The notes under the pieces are model-generated. The model had not been told where the DNA came from. It did no database searches and was given only the letters and a program-made list of their open reading frames with translations. Position numbers and translations under genes: made by a program. From Sporosarcina ureae (lineage in GTDB: Bacteria; Bacillota; Bacilli; Bacillales_A; Planococcaceae): a stretch of DNA of 64,000 bases. This document shows positions 46,832 to 59,521 of this stretch, piece by piece (positions within the stretch are counted from its first letter, which is position 1; each line of letters opens with the position of its first letter). The stretch is from NCBI RefSeq assembly GCF_029267015.1, contig NZ_JARIEA010000059.1, positions 93,214-157,213 on the forward strand. Direction: 5' to 3'.

Positions 46832-48721
46832 TCACCCGGATACTTTCGCAATCTTTCCCTGTTCAATATAGACAAGTAAGATCGAGATATCTGCTGGATT
46901 GACACCCGAAATACGTGATGCCTGCGCTATCGACAACGGCTGTACTTCTTTAAGATTGGCCTTTGCTTCTTTGGCAATACCTGAAATTGCATCATAATCA
47001 ATGTTTTCAGGAATCCGCTTATTCTCCATCTTCTTCATTCTTGCTACTTGTTGCATGGATTTCTCAATATACCCCTCATACTTGATGAAGATCTCAACTT
47101 GCTCTGCCACTTCATCGCTAATTTCTTCAAGAGGCGGAACCACTTTGCACAATTCGCTGTACTTCATTTCAGGTCGCTTTAATAAATCAGCTGCCTTCAT
47201 CGGTTCACGAAGTGCTGCTCCACCTGCTTCAGCGATAATTGCTTGAACTTCGTCTGTCGGTTTAATTGATGTTTTGCGTAAATGTTCAATCTCCGCATCA
47301 ATTTGTGCTTTCTTCGCCAAAAACTTGTTATGGCGCTCTTCACTGATCATTCCATTTTGATAACCAATCTCCGTCAAACGCATATCGGCATTGTCATGTC
47401 GTAGTAATAGACGATATTCCGCCCTTGACGTCAATAGACGATATGGTTCGCTTGTTCCTTTAGTGACAAGATCATCGATGAGTACGCCAATGTATGCATC
47501 ACTTCGACCCAACACAACTTCTTCTTTGCCAAGTACATTGCATGCTGCATTGATTCCCGCCATCAATCCTTGTGCTGCAGCTTCCTCATATCCGGAAGTT
47601 CCGTTAATTTGGCCAGCTGTGTACAAGTTTTTAATCTTTTTCGTTTCTAACGTTGGCCATAATTGTGTAGCAATGACGGAATCATACTCAATTGCATAAC
47701 CCGCGCGCATCATTTCAGCTTTTTCAAGTCCTGGTACACTTGCAATCAAGCGATGTTGTATATGCTCGGGAAGACTTGTTGACAATCCTTGTACATATAC
47801 TTCTCTTGTATTACGACCTTCAGGCTCGAGGAAAATCTGGTGACGTGATTTGTCCGCAAAACGTACAATTTTATCTTCAATGGATGGACAATAGCTAGGT
47901 CCTTTTCCTTTAATCATGCCCGAATACATCGGGGATAAATGAAGGTTTTCATTGATGATTTCATGCGTTTCCGGAGTTGTATACGTTAACCAACATGGCA
48001 GCTGATCCGTAATGAATTCAGTTGTTTCATAGCTGAATGAACGCGGTACGTCGTCTCCTGGCTGAATTTCTGTCTTGCTGTAATCGATCGTATTGCTGTT
48101 AATACGTGGCGGTGTTCCCGTTTTAAATCGAACCGTCTGTAAACCAAGTTCTTGCAAATGCTCCGCCAGTTTAATGGATGGCATTTGATTGTTCGGTCCA
48201 CTCGAGTATTTGAGATCTCCGATGATGACTTCCCCGCGTAAAAATGTACCTGTTGTAATAATGACAGTCTTTGCACGGAAAATGGCACCAATCTGTGTCA
48301 CTACGCCTTTTATTTCGTCATCTTCTACGATCAATTTTTCGACGACCGCTTGGCGAAGTGTCATATTCGGTTCTTCTTCTAGAATGCGCTTCATTTCTTG
48401 CTGATACAATACTTTGTCTGCTTGTGCACGTAAAGCACGCACTGCTGGACCTTTCCCTGTGTTCAATAAACGCATTTGAATATGCGTCTTATCTATGACT
48501 TTTGCCATCACGCCGCCAAGTGCGTCTATTTCACGCACTACAATGCCTTTTGCAGGCCCTCCCAATGAGGGATTACATGGCATGAAAGCAATCATGTCTA
48601 AATTCATTGTTAAAACTAATGTCGATGCGCCCATCTTGGCTGATGCGTAGGCTGCTTCTGCGCCTGCGTGTCCAGCACCAATGACGATACAATCGAACGT
48701 GCCTGCTTCAAATTGTGGCAT
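46832..48721 (-). CDS. mnmG: tRNA uridine 5-carboxymethylaminomethyl modification enzyme MnmG
   Basis: The 629-residue FAD enzyme has an N-terminal Rossmann fold [16 protein letters not shown], the catalytic-cysteine region [13 protein letters not shown] and [13 protein letters not shown] [11 protein letters not shown], and a C-terminal helical domain. With MnmE it modifies wobble uridine in several tRNAs. It follows mnmE after 30 bases. Confidence 0.98.
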   Translation of the reverse strand: MPQFEAGTFDCIVIGAGHAGAEAAYASAKMGASTLVLTMNLDMIAFMPCNPSLGGPAKGIVVREIDALGGVMAKVIDKTHIQMRLLNTGKGPAVRALRAQADKVLYQQEMKRILEEEPNMTLRQAVVEKLIVEDDEIKGVVTQIGAIFRAKTVIITTGTFLRGEVIIGDLKYSSGPNNQMPSIKLAEHLQELGLQTVRFKTGTPPRINSNTIDYSKTEIQPGDDVPRSFSYETTEFITDQLPCWLTYTTPETHEIINENLHLSPMYSGMIKGKGPSYCPSIEDKIVRFADKSRHQIFLEPEGRNTREVYVQGLSTSLPEHIQHRLIASVPGLEKAEMMRAGYAIEYDSVIATQLWPTLETKKIKNLYTAGQINGTSGYEEAAAQGLMAGINAACNVLGKEEVVLGRSDAYIGVLIDDLVTKGTSEPYRLLTSRAEYRLLLRHDNADMRLTEIGYQNGMISEERHNKFLAKKAQIDAEIEHLRKTSIKPTDEVQAIIAEAGGAALREPMKAADLLKRPEMKYSELCKVVPPLEEISDEVAEQVEIFIKYEGYIEKSMQQVARMKKMENKRIPENIDYDAISGIAKEAKANLKEVQPLSIAQASRISGVNPADISILLVYIEQGKIAKVSG

Positions 48722-48751
48722 GTTCGTTCATCCTTCCCATTTATAAAATCA

Positions 48752-50137
48752 TTATTTTCCGAGGCAGAACTTTGAGAACAACTCTTTAATTAAACTATCT
48801 TGAACGGTATCTCCGATGATTTCACCGAGAATTTCCCACGTACGTGTAACGTCTATTTGAATCATATCAATAGGAACTCCTGCTTGTGCTGCTTGTACTG
48901 CATCGTCAATCGTATTACGCGCTTGCTTGAGTAGCGAAATGTGGCGAGCATTGGATACATACGTTAAGTCATTGGATTCCAATGAACCTTCAAAGAACAG
49001 TGCAGCAATCGCTTCTTCCAACTCATCAATACCTTGCTCTTGCAGAATGGAAGTAGTAATCACGCGATCTCTTCCTGCCAATTCATAGACTCGTTCCAGA
49101 TCAATTTTTGCTGGCAAGTCTGTTTTATTGACGATAACGAGCATGTCCATACCGGCAACAGCTTCAAATAATCGCTCATCTTCATCTGTTAACACTTCAG
49201 AACTATTCACCATCAATAGAATGAGGTCCGCTTCTTTCAGTACCTTCCTAGAACGTTCCACACCAATCCGCTCGACAATATCTTCTGTCTCCCGAATTCC
49301 TGCAGTATCGACAAGACGTAAAGGAACTCCCCGAACATTGACGTACTCTTCTATAATATCGCGGGTAGTGCCCGCAACATCCGTAACAATCGCTTTGTTT
49401 TCCTGCACTAAGCTGTTAAGTAGCGATGACTTTCCAACGTTCGGACGTCCTACAATGACGGTAGATAATCCTTCACGCAAGATCTTTCCTTGTGATGATG
49501 TACGCAATAACTCATCAATCTCATTCATTACCCACGTACCTTTTTCAACCATCAAAGGAATTGTCACTTCTTCAACATCATCGTATTCCGGATAATCTAT
49601 ATTAACTTCCACTTGTGCAAGTGTTTCGAGTAATGCTTGTCGCAATTCGCCGATCAAGTGGGATAATTTCCCCTCCATCTGATTCAGTGCAACGTTCATG
49701 GCTTTATCTGTTTTGGCCCTGATCAAATCCATAACTGCTTCCGCTTGGGATAAGTCAATTCGACCATTCAGAAATGCCCGCTTGGTAAACTCACCGGGTT
49801 CTGCTAATCTAGCCCCCTCTGTCAATACCAATTGAAGTACTCTATTGACTGAAGTGATGCCTCCATGACAGTTGATCTCCACTATATCTTCACGTGTAAA
49901 GGTCTTTGGTGCTTTCATGATCGACACCATAACTTCCTCCACTAGTTCCTCAGTGGCGGGATCATGCAGATGTCCATAATGAATTGTGTGCGATGGTTGT
50001 TCGCAGAGTGGTTTCGCTGCTGGTGACTGGAATATACGGTCTGCAATCTTCCATGCGTCATCGCCGCTCAGACGAACGATGGCAATCGCTCCTTCTCCCA
50101 TAGGAGTGGAAATAGCGGCTATCGTATCAAAATGCAA
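48752..50137 (-). CDS. mnmE: tRNA modification GTPase MnmE
   Basis: The 461-residue protein has an N-terminal THF-binding domain, a helical domain and an inserted G domain with [22 protein letters not shown] and NKTDLP, and ends in the invariant FCLGK. It acts with MnmG. TTG 50137 is chosen because GGAAGG lies 8 bases upstream; an in-frame start at 50206 overlaps untranslated sequence, and family members begin near DTIAAISTP. Confidence 0.97.
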   Translation of the reverse strand: MHFDTIAAISTPMGEGAIAIVRLSGDDAWKIADRIFQSPAAKPLCEQPSHTIHYGHLHDPATEELVEEVMVSIMKAPKTFTREDIVEINCHGGITSVNRVLQLVLTEGARLAEPGEFTKRAFLNGRIDLSQAEAVMDLIRAKTDKAMNVALNQMEGKLSHLIGELRQALLETLAQVEVNIDYPEYDDVEEVTIPLMVEKGTWVMNEIDELLRTSSQGKILREGLSTVIVGRPNVGKSSLLNSLVQENKAIVTDVAGTTRDIIEEYVNVRGVPLRLVDTAGIRETEDIVERIGVERSRKVLKEADLILLMVNSSEVLTDEDERLFEAVAGMDMLVIVNKTDLPAKIDLERVYELAGRDRVITTSILQEQGIDELEEAIAALFFEGSLESNDLTYVSNARHISLLKQARNTIDDAVQAAQAGVPIDMIQIDVTRTWEILGEIIGDTVQDSLIKELFSKFCLGK

Positions 50138-50257
50138 GTTTTTCACCTTCCTGGCTTCGTTGTGCACATGTGCATATCTTTTATAGCGAATACTACTTTC
50201 TAACAACCTATATTATCATAAATCGTCGGAATCTCCTAGCACGCGAATTTAAAAAAA

Positions 50258-50266
50258 TGTGGATAA
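50258..50266 (-). promoter_or_regulatory. Single DnaA box upstream of mnmE
   Basis: TGTGGATAA is the perfect DnaA box on the minus strand. The 50138-50588 gap otherwise shows a jag terminator and no recognizable gene. Confidence 0.5.
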
Positions 50267-50553
50267 ATTCAGGAATTTTGAACCAAGCGTCATGGTAATT
50301 TACCATGTGCTAGCAGTCGACAAAGAACACTGTCGTTTCAAGATTTCTCGTGTAGAAACTTTCTGAAAAGATAATATAGGAGCAAGAAAGGATGCAAGAA
50401 ATCTAGAGAGTATTTGAGTGGCTTGCATGTCTATCGTGGTGGGCTTTACGCTTCAGATAGGATGCAGTGAAACAATTAGTCGCAAGCTCCCGTGACAAGT
50501 GTACTCGGCTAGAAGTGAAAGTTCCTAGCGCACGATTCCCTACTTACACGCAC

Positions 50554-50584
50554 TAAAAAACCCCGTAGAAGCTTCCACGGGGCT
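50554..50584 (-). terminator. Terminator of the rpmH-rnpA-yidC-jag cluster
   Basis: CCCCGTAGAAGC pairs with GCTTCCACGGGG (50561-50572 with 50571-50582, sharing the centre) and a U run follows on the minus strand. Confidence 0.85.
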
Positions 50585-50588
50585 CGTT

Positions 50589-51401
50589 TTATTCGATTCC
50601 TTTGATGACGATGTGTCGGTATGGATCTTTTCCTTCAGAGAATGTCTCGACATCGAGTCTGAGTGATAATGCGTTATGGATGACCTTTCTCTCGTAGGAA
50701 GGCATTGGCTCAAGCGCCACTTGACGTTTCGTCCGTACTGCGCGGTCTGCCATGCGATCCGCCAGCTGTTCTAGTGACTGCTCACGGCGCTCGCGGTAAT
50801 CCGCTACATCAATTCTTACAATCTTGAATTGCTTCGTTACATTATTGGCGACGAGCTGTGCTAATTGCTGGATTGCATTAAGCGTTTGGCCTCTTTTGCC
50901 TATTAAGAACGCTGCCTTTTCACTTTCTAGTTGGAAGTTAATATACTTCCCTTTTGTTTGATATGTGATGACCAAATCTTCAATACCCATTCCTTCAGCC
51001 ATCTCTTCGATGTATCGCTTAGTTTCTTCAATCGCTTCTTTTTCATTATAAATCTTAGTATTTTGTGCAGGTTCGGCTTCTTCATCCATCACAGGCTCTG
51101 CTTTAGCCTCAGGCTGTTGAACAACTTCTCGAGCCTCAGTCACAGGTGATGGCTCTTTACTGTCATCTGCTAGCGTCTGTGCCGGTTCAGTGACCGGAGT
51201 GACCACAGGTTTAGGGATAGGCTTTGATTTCTCTAATACAGTTACATGCACTTCGGCTTGTTTTGAGCCAAAACCAAGAAATCCTTTTCTGCCCTTTTCC
51301 ACTACCTGTACCTCTACTTCATCTCTTGTTACACCCAGGTCCTGTAAAGCTGATTCAATTGCTAGCTCGACTGTTGCTGCCCTTTGTGTAAGTTGTTTCA
51401 T
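50589..51401 (-). CDS. jag: RNA-binding protein Jag (KhpB/EloR)
   Basis: The 270-residue protein has a Jag N-terminal domain (about 5-55), an acidic Pro/Glu-rich linker (about 60-125), a KH domain (about 135-205, LIGKRGQTLNAIQQL) and an R3H domain (about 210-270, YRERREQSLEQLADR). It regulates cell elongation and mRNA with KhpA. Its ATG overlaps the yidC stop (ATGA), so it is translated with yidC. Confidence 0.96.
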   Translation of the reverse strand: MKQLTQRAATVELAIESALQDLGVTRDEVEVQVVEKGRKGFLGFGSKQAEVHVTVLEKSKPIPKPVVTPVTEPAQTLADDSKEPSPVTEAREVVQQPEAKAEPVMDEEAEPAQNTKIYNEKEAIEETKRYIEEMAEGMGIEDLVITYQTKGKYINFQLESEKAAFLIGKRGQTLNAIQQLAQLVANNVTKQFKIVRIDVADYRERREQSLEQLADRMADRAVRTKRQVALEPMPSYERKVIHNALSLRLDVETFSEGKDPYRHIVIKGIE

Positions 51402-52174
51402 TTCTTTTTCCCTCCCGCTTTCTCTACTTCGACGTTTTTCGGCTTATCGAACGGCTTATAGATGAAAATGTTTTGGAGCAATGAAATGATATTTCCGACA
51501 ATCCAGTATAAAGCAAGTGCTGCTGGCAAGAATGAACCGAATACCATGATCATAAATGGCATAATATACATCATCATCTTCATCTGTGGGTTATCCATTG
51601 CAGGTCCTGTACGTAGAACGGTCAATTGGAACAATCCAGCAATGATAGCAAATAAAATACTTGGTGAACCGAGTGCAACTCCGAAGAAATTACCCAGTTC
51701 AATTGTTGGCGTTGCATTCATCCGGCTGATCGCATGATAGAAACCAATAAATATTGGCATCTGAATGAGAACCGGTAGACATCCTGCAACTGGATTGATC
51801 TTTTCGTTAATCATGATTTGTTGCATTTCTTCTTGATACTTCTTTTGGGTCACCGCGTCTTTGGATTTATATTTCTCTTTCAACGCTTTAAGTTGCGGTT
51901 GGATTTCCTGCATGCGCTTCGAACTTTTCGTTTGTTGAATAATCAATGGAAGCAATGCGGTACGAATGATTGCTGTAACGACGATAATGGCCAGTCCATA
52001 TGTACCTAACCACGATTTGAATTTCATAATCAATGTGACGAGCGGCCAGACGATATATTCGTTCCAGATACCTGTGCTTTCGGCCGTGATCGGCTCCTTG
52101 AATTCGGTACAACCTGCCATGAAGACAGCGACTACAACAAGTAGTGAAAGGAACACTAATTTCTTTTTCAACAT
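51398..52174 (-). CDS. yidC: Membrane insertase YidC (SpoIIIJ) lipoprotein
   Basis: The 258-residue protein has a lipoprotein signal (lipobox FMAGC), five membrane segments and the YidC groove with an Arg in AIIRTALLPLII. It inserts membrane proteins alone or with SecYEG; the SpoIIIJ type is needed for spore formation. ATG 52174 is chosen, with GGGGG upstream; an in-frame TTG at 52186 lies in the ribosome site. Confidence 0.97.
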   Translation of the reverse strand: MLKKKLVFLSLLVVVAVFMAGCTEFKEPITAESTGIWNEYIVWPLVTLIMKFKSWLGTYGLAIIVVTAIIRTALLPLIIQQTKSSKRMQEIQPQLKALKEKYKSKDAVTQKKYQEEMQQIMINEKINPVAGCLPVLIQMPIFIGFYHAISRMNATPTIELGNFFGVALGSPSILFAIIAGLFQLTVLRTGPAMDNPQMKMMMYIMPFMIMVFGSFLPAALALYWIVGNIISLLQNIFIYKPFDKPKNVEVEKAGGKKK

Positions 52175-52262
52175 TTTTTCCCCCAAACAGTCGCAAGATC
52201 ATTTATTAAGTTTTTTTCAGTGTAACATGACGGCTTTAATCGTTCTACATCTTAATGAGACT

Positions 52263-52601
52263 TTACTTAAACACCTTTGCGATTTTTAGTACATGTCGCA
52301 GATTTTTCTTGGCCGTATGGAAATCAAGCGTAGCGGCTTGATTTCTCGCGATAATAACATAATCCAGATCAGGTTTGACCTCATCTTTCATTTCCAGGAA
52401 CGATTGTCGGATGTATCGTTTAATCCGGTTTCGTGTGACGGCATTCCCTACCTTTTTACTGACAGATAAGCCGATTCTGAACTCTTCCTGGTCTTCCTTC
52501 TTATAGGTATAGACAATAAACTGTCGGTTAGCAAAAGACTTTCCTTTTTTAAATACTGTTTGAAATTCTTTATTTTTTTTAATTCGCTGGCTTTTTTTCA
52601 T
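52263..52601 (-). CDS. rnpA: Ribonuclease P protein component
   Basis: The 112-residue basic protein has the RnpA signature [11 protein letters not shown] preceded by [12 protein letters not shown]. It binds the catalytic RNA and matures tRNA 5' ends. It lies between rpmH and yidC, as is conserved, with an AGGTG ribosome site. A hairpin separates it from rpmH. Confidence 0.97.
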   Translation of the reverse strand: MKKSQRIKKNKEFQTVFKKGKSFANRQFIVYTYKKEDQEEFRIGLSVSKKVGNAVTRNRIKRYIRQSFLEMKDEVKPDLDYVIIARNQAATLDFHTAKKNLRHVLKIAKVFK

Positions 52602-52690
52602 ATTGGCACCTGCTTTAATTTTCTTCCGCCACAGTCTGCTGATCCTCTAATGGTAGAGACTTGGCAGTCACTAAGAAATAGTCCAATAGC

Positions 52691-52720
52691 TAAAAAAAAG
52701 ACCACTGATGTCAGTGGCCT
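52691..52720 (-). terminator. Attenuator-like terminator between rpmH and rnpA
   Basis: CCACTGA pairs with TCAGTGG in a short stem, then eight U residues follow on the minus strand. It would lower rnpA expression relative to rpmH. Confidence 0.7.
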
Positions 52721-52854
52721 TATGCTGAAAGAACTTTTCTTCCTTTACGACGACGAGCTGCTAGAATTCTACGTCCGTTTTTCGAACTCATTCTTTGGCG
52801 GAAGCCGTGAACTTTAGCGCGTTTACGTTTATTTGGTTGGAATGTACGTTTCAT
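52720..52854 (-). CDS. rpmH: Ribosomal protein bL34
   Basis: The 44-residue protein reads [18 protein letters not shown] near the start and GRKVLSA at the end, the complete bL34 pattern. The strong AGGAGGTG ribosome site lies upstream. It is the first gene of the leftward run from the origin and is too short for most ORF finders. Confidence 0.97.
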   Translation of the reverse strand: MKRTFQPNKRKRAKVHGFRQRMSSKNGRRILAARRRKGRKVLSA

Positions 52855-52997
52855 TTCGTAAGACACCTCCTGCTTTGATTGTCTCTTTTCCTACTATGAC
52901 AGTCTTGAACAGTATAGCCATCCAGTAAAAGAATGTCAATGTTTTTCTATTCCTTAGTTTAAGATCCGCACTCAATACTTTTAATCACCATATAGAC

Positions 52998-53313
52998 TTA
53001 TCCACAACACTCCATGATATCGCTCTGGATGAATTGTTAATGGATTAAAATTGTGGATTTCTTATACCGGCAATTGTCGACAAGTTTTTCACATATCCAA
53101 GCCTGTGGATAACCACTTTATGCACAGTTAACGGAGTTGTGCATAAATCATCAGATCCCTTGTCAATATTCATTTTCCCTGTTACAATTAGAAAGCTTTT
53201 GTTGTGTATATAATTTATATCTAAAATCTTATCCACATATGTGAATACAGTGTGGATAGTTTTTTCAACATGTTTCGATAATATTTATCCACAGCCATGG
53301 ATACTGTGTATAA
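52998..53313. promoter_or_regulatory. oriC: oriC, upstream DnaA-box region (rpmH-dnaA)
   Basis: Perfect TTATCCACA boxes are at 52998-53006, 53104-53112 (minus), 53229-53237 and 53285-53293. TTATnCACA variants are at 53118-53126, 53138-53146 (minus) and 53305-53313 (minus), and one 8/9 match is at 53251-53259 (minus). A TATAAT at 53209-53214 may be the dnaA -10, and the adjoining boxes would allow autorepression. The 52855-52997 part shows only AT-rich leader sequence. Confidence 0.9.
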
Positions 53314-53359
53314 GCGGATTCAGGGCTTTTTAATATTTCATTGTAAAGGAGGCACACGT

Positions 53360-54709
53360 TTGGAAAATCTATCGAGTTTATGGGAACAAGTATTGAAGAA
53401 TATTGAAGCTAGAGTTTCGAAGCCTAGTTTTGAGACGTGGTTGAAATCAACAAAGTTACTGACGTATGAAGCAGAACATGCAACTATTTCTGTTCCAAAC
53501 TCATTCGCTAAGGACTGGCTTGAAACACATTACGTCCATCTAATAACAGGGATTCTATCCGAACTAACGGGTGAAGATCGAATTGTTGAGTTTATCGTCC
53601 CGCAAGACATGGCGGAGAACGATATTAAATTACCAAAGCCAGAGCCTAAGCCAGTAGAAAGAGCGCCTATGGCCAATTCAGCTGGCATGTTAAATCCAAA
53701 GTATACATTTGATACATTCGTCATTGGGTCAGGAAACCGCTTTGCTCATGCTGCTTCACTTGCAGTTGCAGAAGCACCCGCAAAAGCCTATAATCCACTC
53801 TTTATCTATGGAGGCGTTGGATTAGGAAAAACGCACTTAATGCATGCAATTGGTCATTATGTACTGGAACAAAATCCCGCACTAAAGGTAGTTTATTTGT
53901 CATCTGAAAAGTTTACGAATGAGTTTATTAACTCCATACGTGATAATAAAGCCGGTGATTTTAGGGACCGATACCGCAGCGTAGATGTGCTATTAATTGA
54001 TGATATTCAATTCTTGGCAGGAAAAGAACAAACGCAAGAAGAATTCTTCCATACATTCAATACGCTGCATGAAGAATCAAAGCAAATCATCATTTCCAGT
54101 GATCGACCTCCAAAAGAGATCCCCACACTGGAAGACCGTTTACGTTCTCGCTTTGAATGGGGACTGATTACAGATATTGCACCGCCTGATCTTGAAACGA
54201 GAATTGCAATTTTACGCAAAAAGGCTAAAGCAGATGGTTTAGTCGACATCTCAAACGACGTCATGCTATACATTGCCAATCAAATTGATACAAATATTAG
54301 AGAACTAGAGGGTGCATTAATCCGTGTGGTTGCGTACTCCTCGTTAGTAAATGCAGATGTCACCACAGACTTGGCAGCTGAAGCATTAAAGGATATTATT
54401 CCAAACTCACGTCCGCGGATTATATCGATTCTAGACATTCAAAAGGCCGTCGGTGAGCATTTTAATATTAGATTAGAAGACTTTGTAGCGAAGAAACGAA
54501 CACGTGCTATTGCATTTCCACGACAAATTGCAATGTTTCTTTCAAGAGAGCTGACAGATTCATCACTGCCGAAGATTGGTTCGGAATTTGGTGGTCGGGA
54601 TCACTCCACTGTTATTCACGCACATGAAAAGATCTCGAAACAACTTGATGTAGACAAATCACTACAACAAGATGTACAAGATATTAAAAAGGTTTTAGGA
54701 AGAGCCTAA
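53360..54709 (+). CDS. dnaA: Replication initiator DnaA
   Basis: The 449-residue protein has domain I (about 1-85, [21 protein letters not shown]), a linker, the AAA+ domain III with Walker [10 protein letters not shown] and Walker [10 protein letters not shown], and domain IV with the DnaA signature [14 protein letters not shown]. It binds the DnaA boxes on both sides of its gene and melts the adjacent unwinding element. TTG 53360 is chosen because AAAGGAGG lies upstream and the protein starts [10 protein letters not shown] as in Bacillus; an earlier in-frame ATG at 53297 lacks support. Confidence 0.98.
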   Translation: MENLSSLWEQVLKNIEARVSKPSFETWLKSTKLLTYEAEHATISVPNSFAKDWLETHYVHLITGILSELTGEDRIVEFIVPQDMAENDIKLPKPEPKPVERAPMANSAGMLNPKYTFDTFVIGSGNRFAHAASLAVAEAPAKAYNPLFIYGGVGLGKTHLMHAIGHYVLEQNPALKVVYLSSEKFTNEFINSIRDNKAGDFRDRYRSVDVLLIDDIQFLAGKEQTQEEFFHTFNTLHEESKQIIISSDRPPKEIPTLEDRLRSRFEWGLITDIAPPDLETRIAILRKKAKADGLVDISNDVMLYIANQIDTNIRELEGALIRVVAYSSLVNADVTTDLAAEALKDIIPNSRPRIISILDIQKAVGEHFNIRLEDFVAKKRTRAIAFPRQIAMFLSRELTDSSLPKIGSEFGGRDHSTVIHAHEKISKQLDVDKSLQQDVQDIKKVLGRA

Positions 54710-54714
54710 TGAGT

Positions 54715-54868
54715 TGTGGATAACTGTGGACAAGTAGTGCAAGGTCGTCCACTTGTTATGCACATGTGGGAAACTATGATTCTCATACATTCAAAAGGCT
54801 TTTCCACATATCCACAGGCCCTACTACTATTACTACTATTTTTAATTACTTAATTATTATTATATAAG
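54715..54868. promoter_or_regulatory. oriC: oriC, downstream DnaA boxes, DnaA-trios and unwinding element
   Basis: DnaA boxes are at 54715-54723 (perfect, minus), 54725-54733 (8/9, minus), 54756-54764 (TTATGCACA), 54800-54808 and 54808-54816 (8/9). A short GC cluster follows (GGCCC, 54817-54821), then 3-base repeats of the DnaA-trio type (TAC/TAT, about 54822-54840) and an AT-rich stretch to 54868. This is the expected order of the Bacillus unwinding region. Confidence 0.9.
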
Positions 54869-54880
54869 CGAGGTATCGAT

Positions 54881-56017
54881 ATGCAGTTTGAAATTATGAG
54901 AGATAGATTATTGGATGGATTGAGCGATGTTATCAAAGCAATCAGTTCAAAAGTGACAACACCTATTTTGACAGGAATCAAATTAGAAATTACTGATAAG
55001 GGATTGACGATGACTGGAAGTGATTCAGATATCACGATATCCACTTTCATTCCAGTCGAAGAGGATGGTACACAAATCATTCAAACGATCCAACCTGGTA
55101 CACTAGTATTACAAGCAAAAGTATTCAACGAGATTATTCGTAAGCTCCCGACTAATGAAGTCATGATTGAGTTACGTGATGGAATGAAAACACATATTCG
55201 TTCTGGTCAGTCTGAATTCCATATTATTGCCCAAAGTGCTGACGAATATCCCATTCTGCCAGACGTAAAAGATGCAGAACGCTTTGAAATGCCGGCGGAT
55301 CTGATGAAATCGCTTATTCGTGAAACTGTATTTGCTGTATCTCAACAAGAAACGCGTCCAGTTCTAACCGGCGTTCAATGGATCATGAAAGAGCAAGAGT
55401 TGTATTGCATCGCGACTGATAGTCACCGATTAGCTAGACGAATTGTAACACCTGAAATTCAAGCGAGTTCACCATTCAATGCAGTAATTCCGGGTAAAAG
55501 CCTTCAGGAACTTAGCAAAATATTGCCTGACGACTCGACTGCAGTAGAAATCTTCATTGCCAATCAGCAAGTACTATTCAAGTTGCACAATGTCTTGTTC
55601 TATTCAAGACTATTAGAGGGCAATTATCCTGACACGTCACGTCTGATTCCAACCGAATACAAAACGTCCATAACAATTAATGGTCGTAATCTGTTGCAAG
55701 CAATTGACCGTGCATCTTTGTTAGCGCGTGAAGATCGGAATAATATTGTGCACTTCTCAACAGACGGTAGTCCACATGTGCAAATCTCTTCAAATTCTCC
55801 AGATGTCGGAAATGTAGAAGAACTGGTAGAAGCTGTGCATATCGAAGGTGAACCTTTGAAAATCTCCTTTAGTGCAAAGTATATGATGGATGCATTGAAG
55901 GCAATTGATGGTCAGGATCTTAAGATTCATTTTACTGGCAGCATGCGACCATTCATCTTAAAATCAATTGATAGCGAAGCAATATTACAACTAATTTTAC
56001 CGGTTAGAACGTTTTAA
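54881..56017 (+). CDS. dnaN: DNA polymerase III beta sliding clamp
   Basis: The 378-residue clamp has three repeats of about 120 residues. It shows MQFEIMRDRLLDGLSDVIKAIS at the start and RPVLTGVQW, ATDSHRLARR and the C-terminal LQLILPVRTF. It encircles DNA and tethers polymerase III. GAGG lies upstream of the ATG. A strong stem follows its stop. Confidence 0.98.
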   Translation: MQFEIMRDRLLDGLSDVIKAISSKVTTPILTGIKLEITDKGLTMTGSDSDITISTFIPVEEDGTQIIQTIQPGTLVLQAKVFNEIIRKLPTNEVMIELRDGMKTHIRSGQSEFHIIAQSADEYPILPDVKDAERFEMPADLMKSLIRETVFAVSQQETRPVLTGVQWIMKEQELYCIATDSHRLARRIVTPEIQASSPFNAVIPGKSLQELSKILPDDSTAVEIFIANQQVLFKLHNVLFYSRLLEGNYPDTSRLIPTEYKTSITINGRNLLQAIDRASLLAREDRNNIVHFSTDGSPHVQISSNSPDVGNVEELVEAVHIEGEPLKISFSAKYMMDALKAIDGQDLKIHFTGSMRPFILKSIDSEAILQLILPVRTF

Positions 56018-56041
56018 CCCGGAACTATAGAAAATATCTTT

Positions 56042-56076
56042 TAAAAGGGTAGTCAACATGTTGGCTACCTTTTTAC
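56042..56076 (+). terminator. Terminator-like hairpin between dnaN and yaaA
   Basis: AAAAGGGTAGTCAAC pairs, with two G-U pairs, with GTTGGCTACCTTTTT, ending in T residues. It may attenuate rather than stop transcription into recF. Confidence 0.6.
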
Positions 56077-56137
56077 TTATTGCGAAAAGTTAGGTAAACT
56101 AGAGGGACAGAATATTTTAAGAGGGATTGATAAAAAA

Positions 56138-56377
56138 ATGGAAACAGTACAGTTTAATACTGAATATATAACGCTTGGACAATTACTAAAAATGACTAAC
56201 GTGATCAGCTCTGGCGGAATGGCTAAATGGTTTTTAGGTGAAAATGTCGTCTATGTAAATGGCGAACCAGAACAACGACGCGGTAAGAAACTATATGACG
56301 GTGATGTAGTAAATATCCCGGGTGCAGGAAAATTCAAACTGTCATTGGATGAATCTGGACAGTCGGATGCATATTGA
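56138..56377 (+). CDS. yaaA: S4-domain RNA-binding protein YaaA (RlbA)
   Basis: The 79-residue protein is a single S4 domain: [21 protein letters not shown] and [17 protein letters not shown]. In Bacillus it is the ribosome-linked protein between dnaN and recF. Its 3' end overlaps the recF start by 11 bases, so they are coupled. Confidence 0.92.
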   Translation: METVQFNTEYITLGQLLKMTNVISSGGMAKWFLGENVVYVNGEPEQRRGKKLYDGDVVNIPGAGKFKLSLDESGQSDAY

Positions 56378-57485
56378 TCGGCTAAAATTATCGAACTATC
56401 GAAATTACGAATCTCTGGAATTAGAATTCTCTCCCACAATGAATGTGTTGATCGGCGAAAATGCACAAGGGAAAACTAATGTCATGGAGGCTATTTACGT
56501 ATTAGCCATGGCAAAATCTCATCGCACATCAAATGATCGTGAACTTATACGTTGGGAACAAGAGTGTGGTAAAATAGAAGGGGACGTCCAACGTAAATTT
56601 GGACATATGCCGTTAGAGCTGACGATTTCCAAAAAGGGAAAGAAAGCTAGAGTTAATCATCTGGAACAAAATCGTTTGAGTATGTATGTCGGCCAGATGA
56701 ATGTAGTCATGTTCGCGCCTGAAGATTTGAATATCGTAAAAGGCAGCCCACAGCTGCGCAGGCGTTTTTTAGATATGGAAATTGGACAGATCTCGAGAGT
56801 CTATTTGCATGACTTGGTCAATTTCCAAAAGATATTAAAACAACGCAATGCCTTGTTAAAAGCAAATCGAGGTAAATTGGATCTCCAGGATGTTATGTTC
56901 GATATTTACACAGAACAGTATATTCAAGTGGCAGTTCAAATTATTCGAAAACGTTTTTATTTCATGGAATTGCTACAAAAATGGGCAAACCCCATTCATC
57001 AAGGGATTTCACGTGGTCTTGAATCACTAGAAGTTTCATATGGGACTTTAAAAGATCTCCATTCTGGGCAGACTGCCAAGGAGATGGAAACAATTTTTGC
57101 TGATCAGTTACAGAGTGTACGAAGACGCGAATTAGAACGAGGGCTTACACTAATAGGTCCACATCGTGATGATTTGCAGTTTTTTGTCAATGGGTACGAT
57201 ATTCAAACGTACGGTTCACAAGGGCAGCAACGGACGACTGCTCTTTCTTTAAAGCTTGCGGAAATTGAGCTAGTAAAGCAAGAAGTGGGCGAAACTCCGA
57301 TTTTATTGCTAGATGATGTGTTATCGGAATTGGATGATTATCGACAATCGCATTTACTAAGTACAATGCAAGGACAAGTACAAACATTTGTGACGACAAC
57401 CAATATCGCAGGAATTGATCATAATACGATTCAGGAAGCAGCTATTTTTGAAGTGCATGACGGATCAGTCTCACGTAGAGAATAG
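56367..57485 (+). CDS. recF: DNA repair protein RecF
   Basis: The 372-residue SMC-like ATPase has Walker [17 protein letters not shown], the signature [17 protein letters not shown] and Walker [16 protein letters not shown]. It loads RecA at gaps with RecO and RecR. ATG 56367 is chosen because the protein should start [15 protein letters not shown] as in Bacillus; an in-frame ATG at 56322 is inside yaaA. Confidence 0.97.
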   Translation: MHIDRLKLSNYRNYESLELEFSPTMNVLIGENAQGKTNVMEAIYVLAMAKSHRTSNDRELIRWEQECGKIEGDVQRKFGHMPLELTISKKGKKARVNHLEQNRLSMYVGQMNVVMFAPEDLNIVKGSPQLRRRFLDMEIGQISRVYLHDLVNFQKILKQRNALLKANRGKLDLQDVMFDIYTEQYIQVAVQIIRKRFYFMELLQKWANPIHQGISRGLESLEVSYGTLKDLHSGQTAKEMETIFADQLQSVRRRELERGLTLIGPHRDDLQFFVNGYDIQTYGSQGQQRTTALSLKLAEIELVKQEVGETPILLLDDVLSELDDYRQSHLLSTMQGQVQTFVTTTNIAGIDHNTIQEAAIFEVHDGSVSRRE

Positions 57486-57503
57486 GTTAGTACGGTTTGA
57501 TAG

Positions 57504-59456
<1,953 letters not shown>

Positions 59457-59521
59457 TTGATTGTGAATGAATTAGCAACGATCAAAATTATAGATATAAG
59501 TGGTGAAAGGAGCTTGACAAC

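Noticed and set aside
56310..56325. Noc-like CCCGGG in yaaA
   Set aside because: Only CCCGGG plus one or two flanking bases match the consensus.
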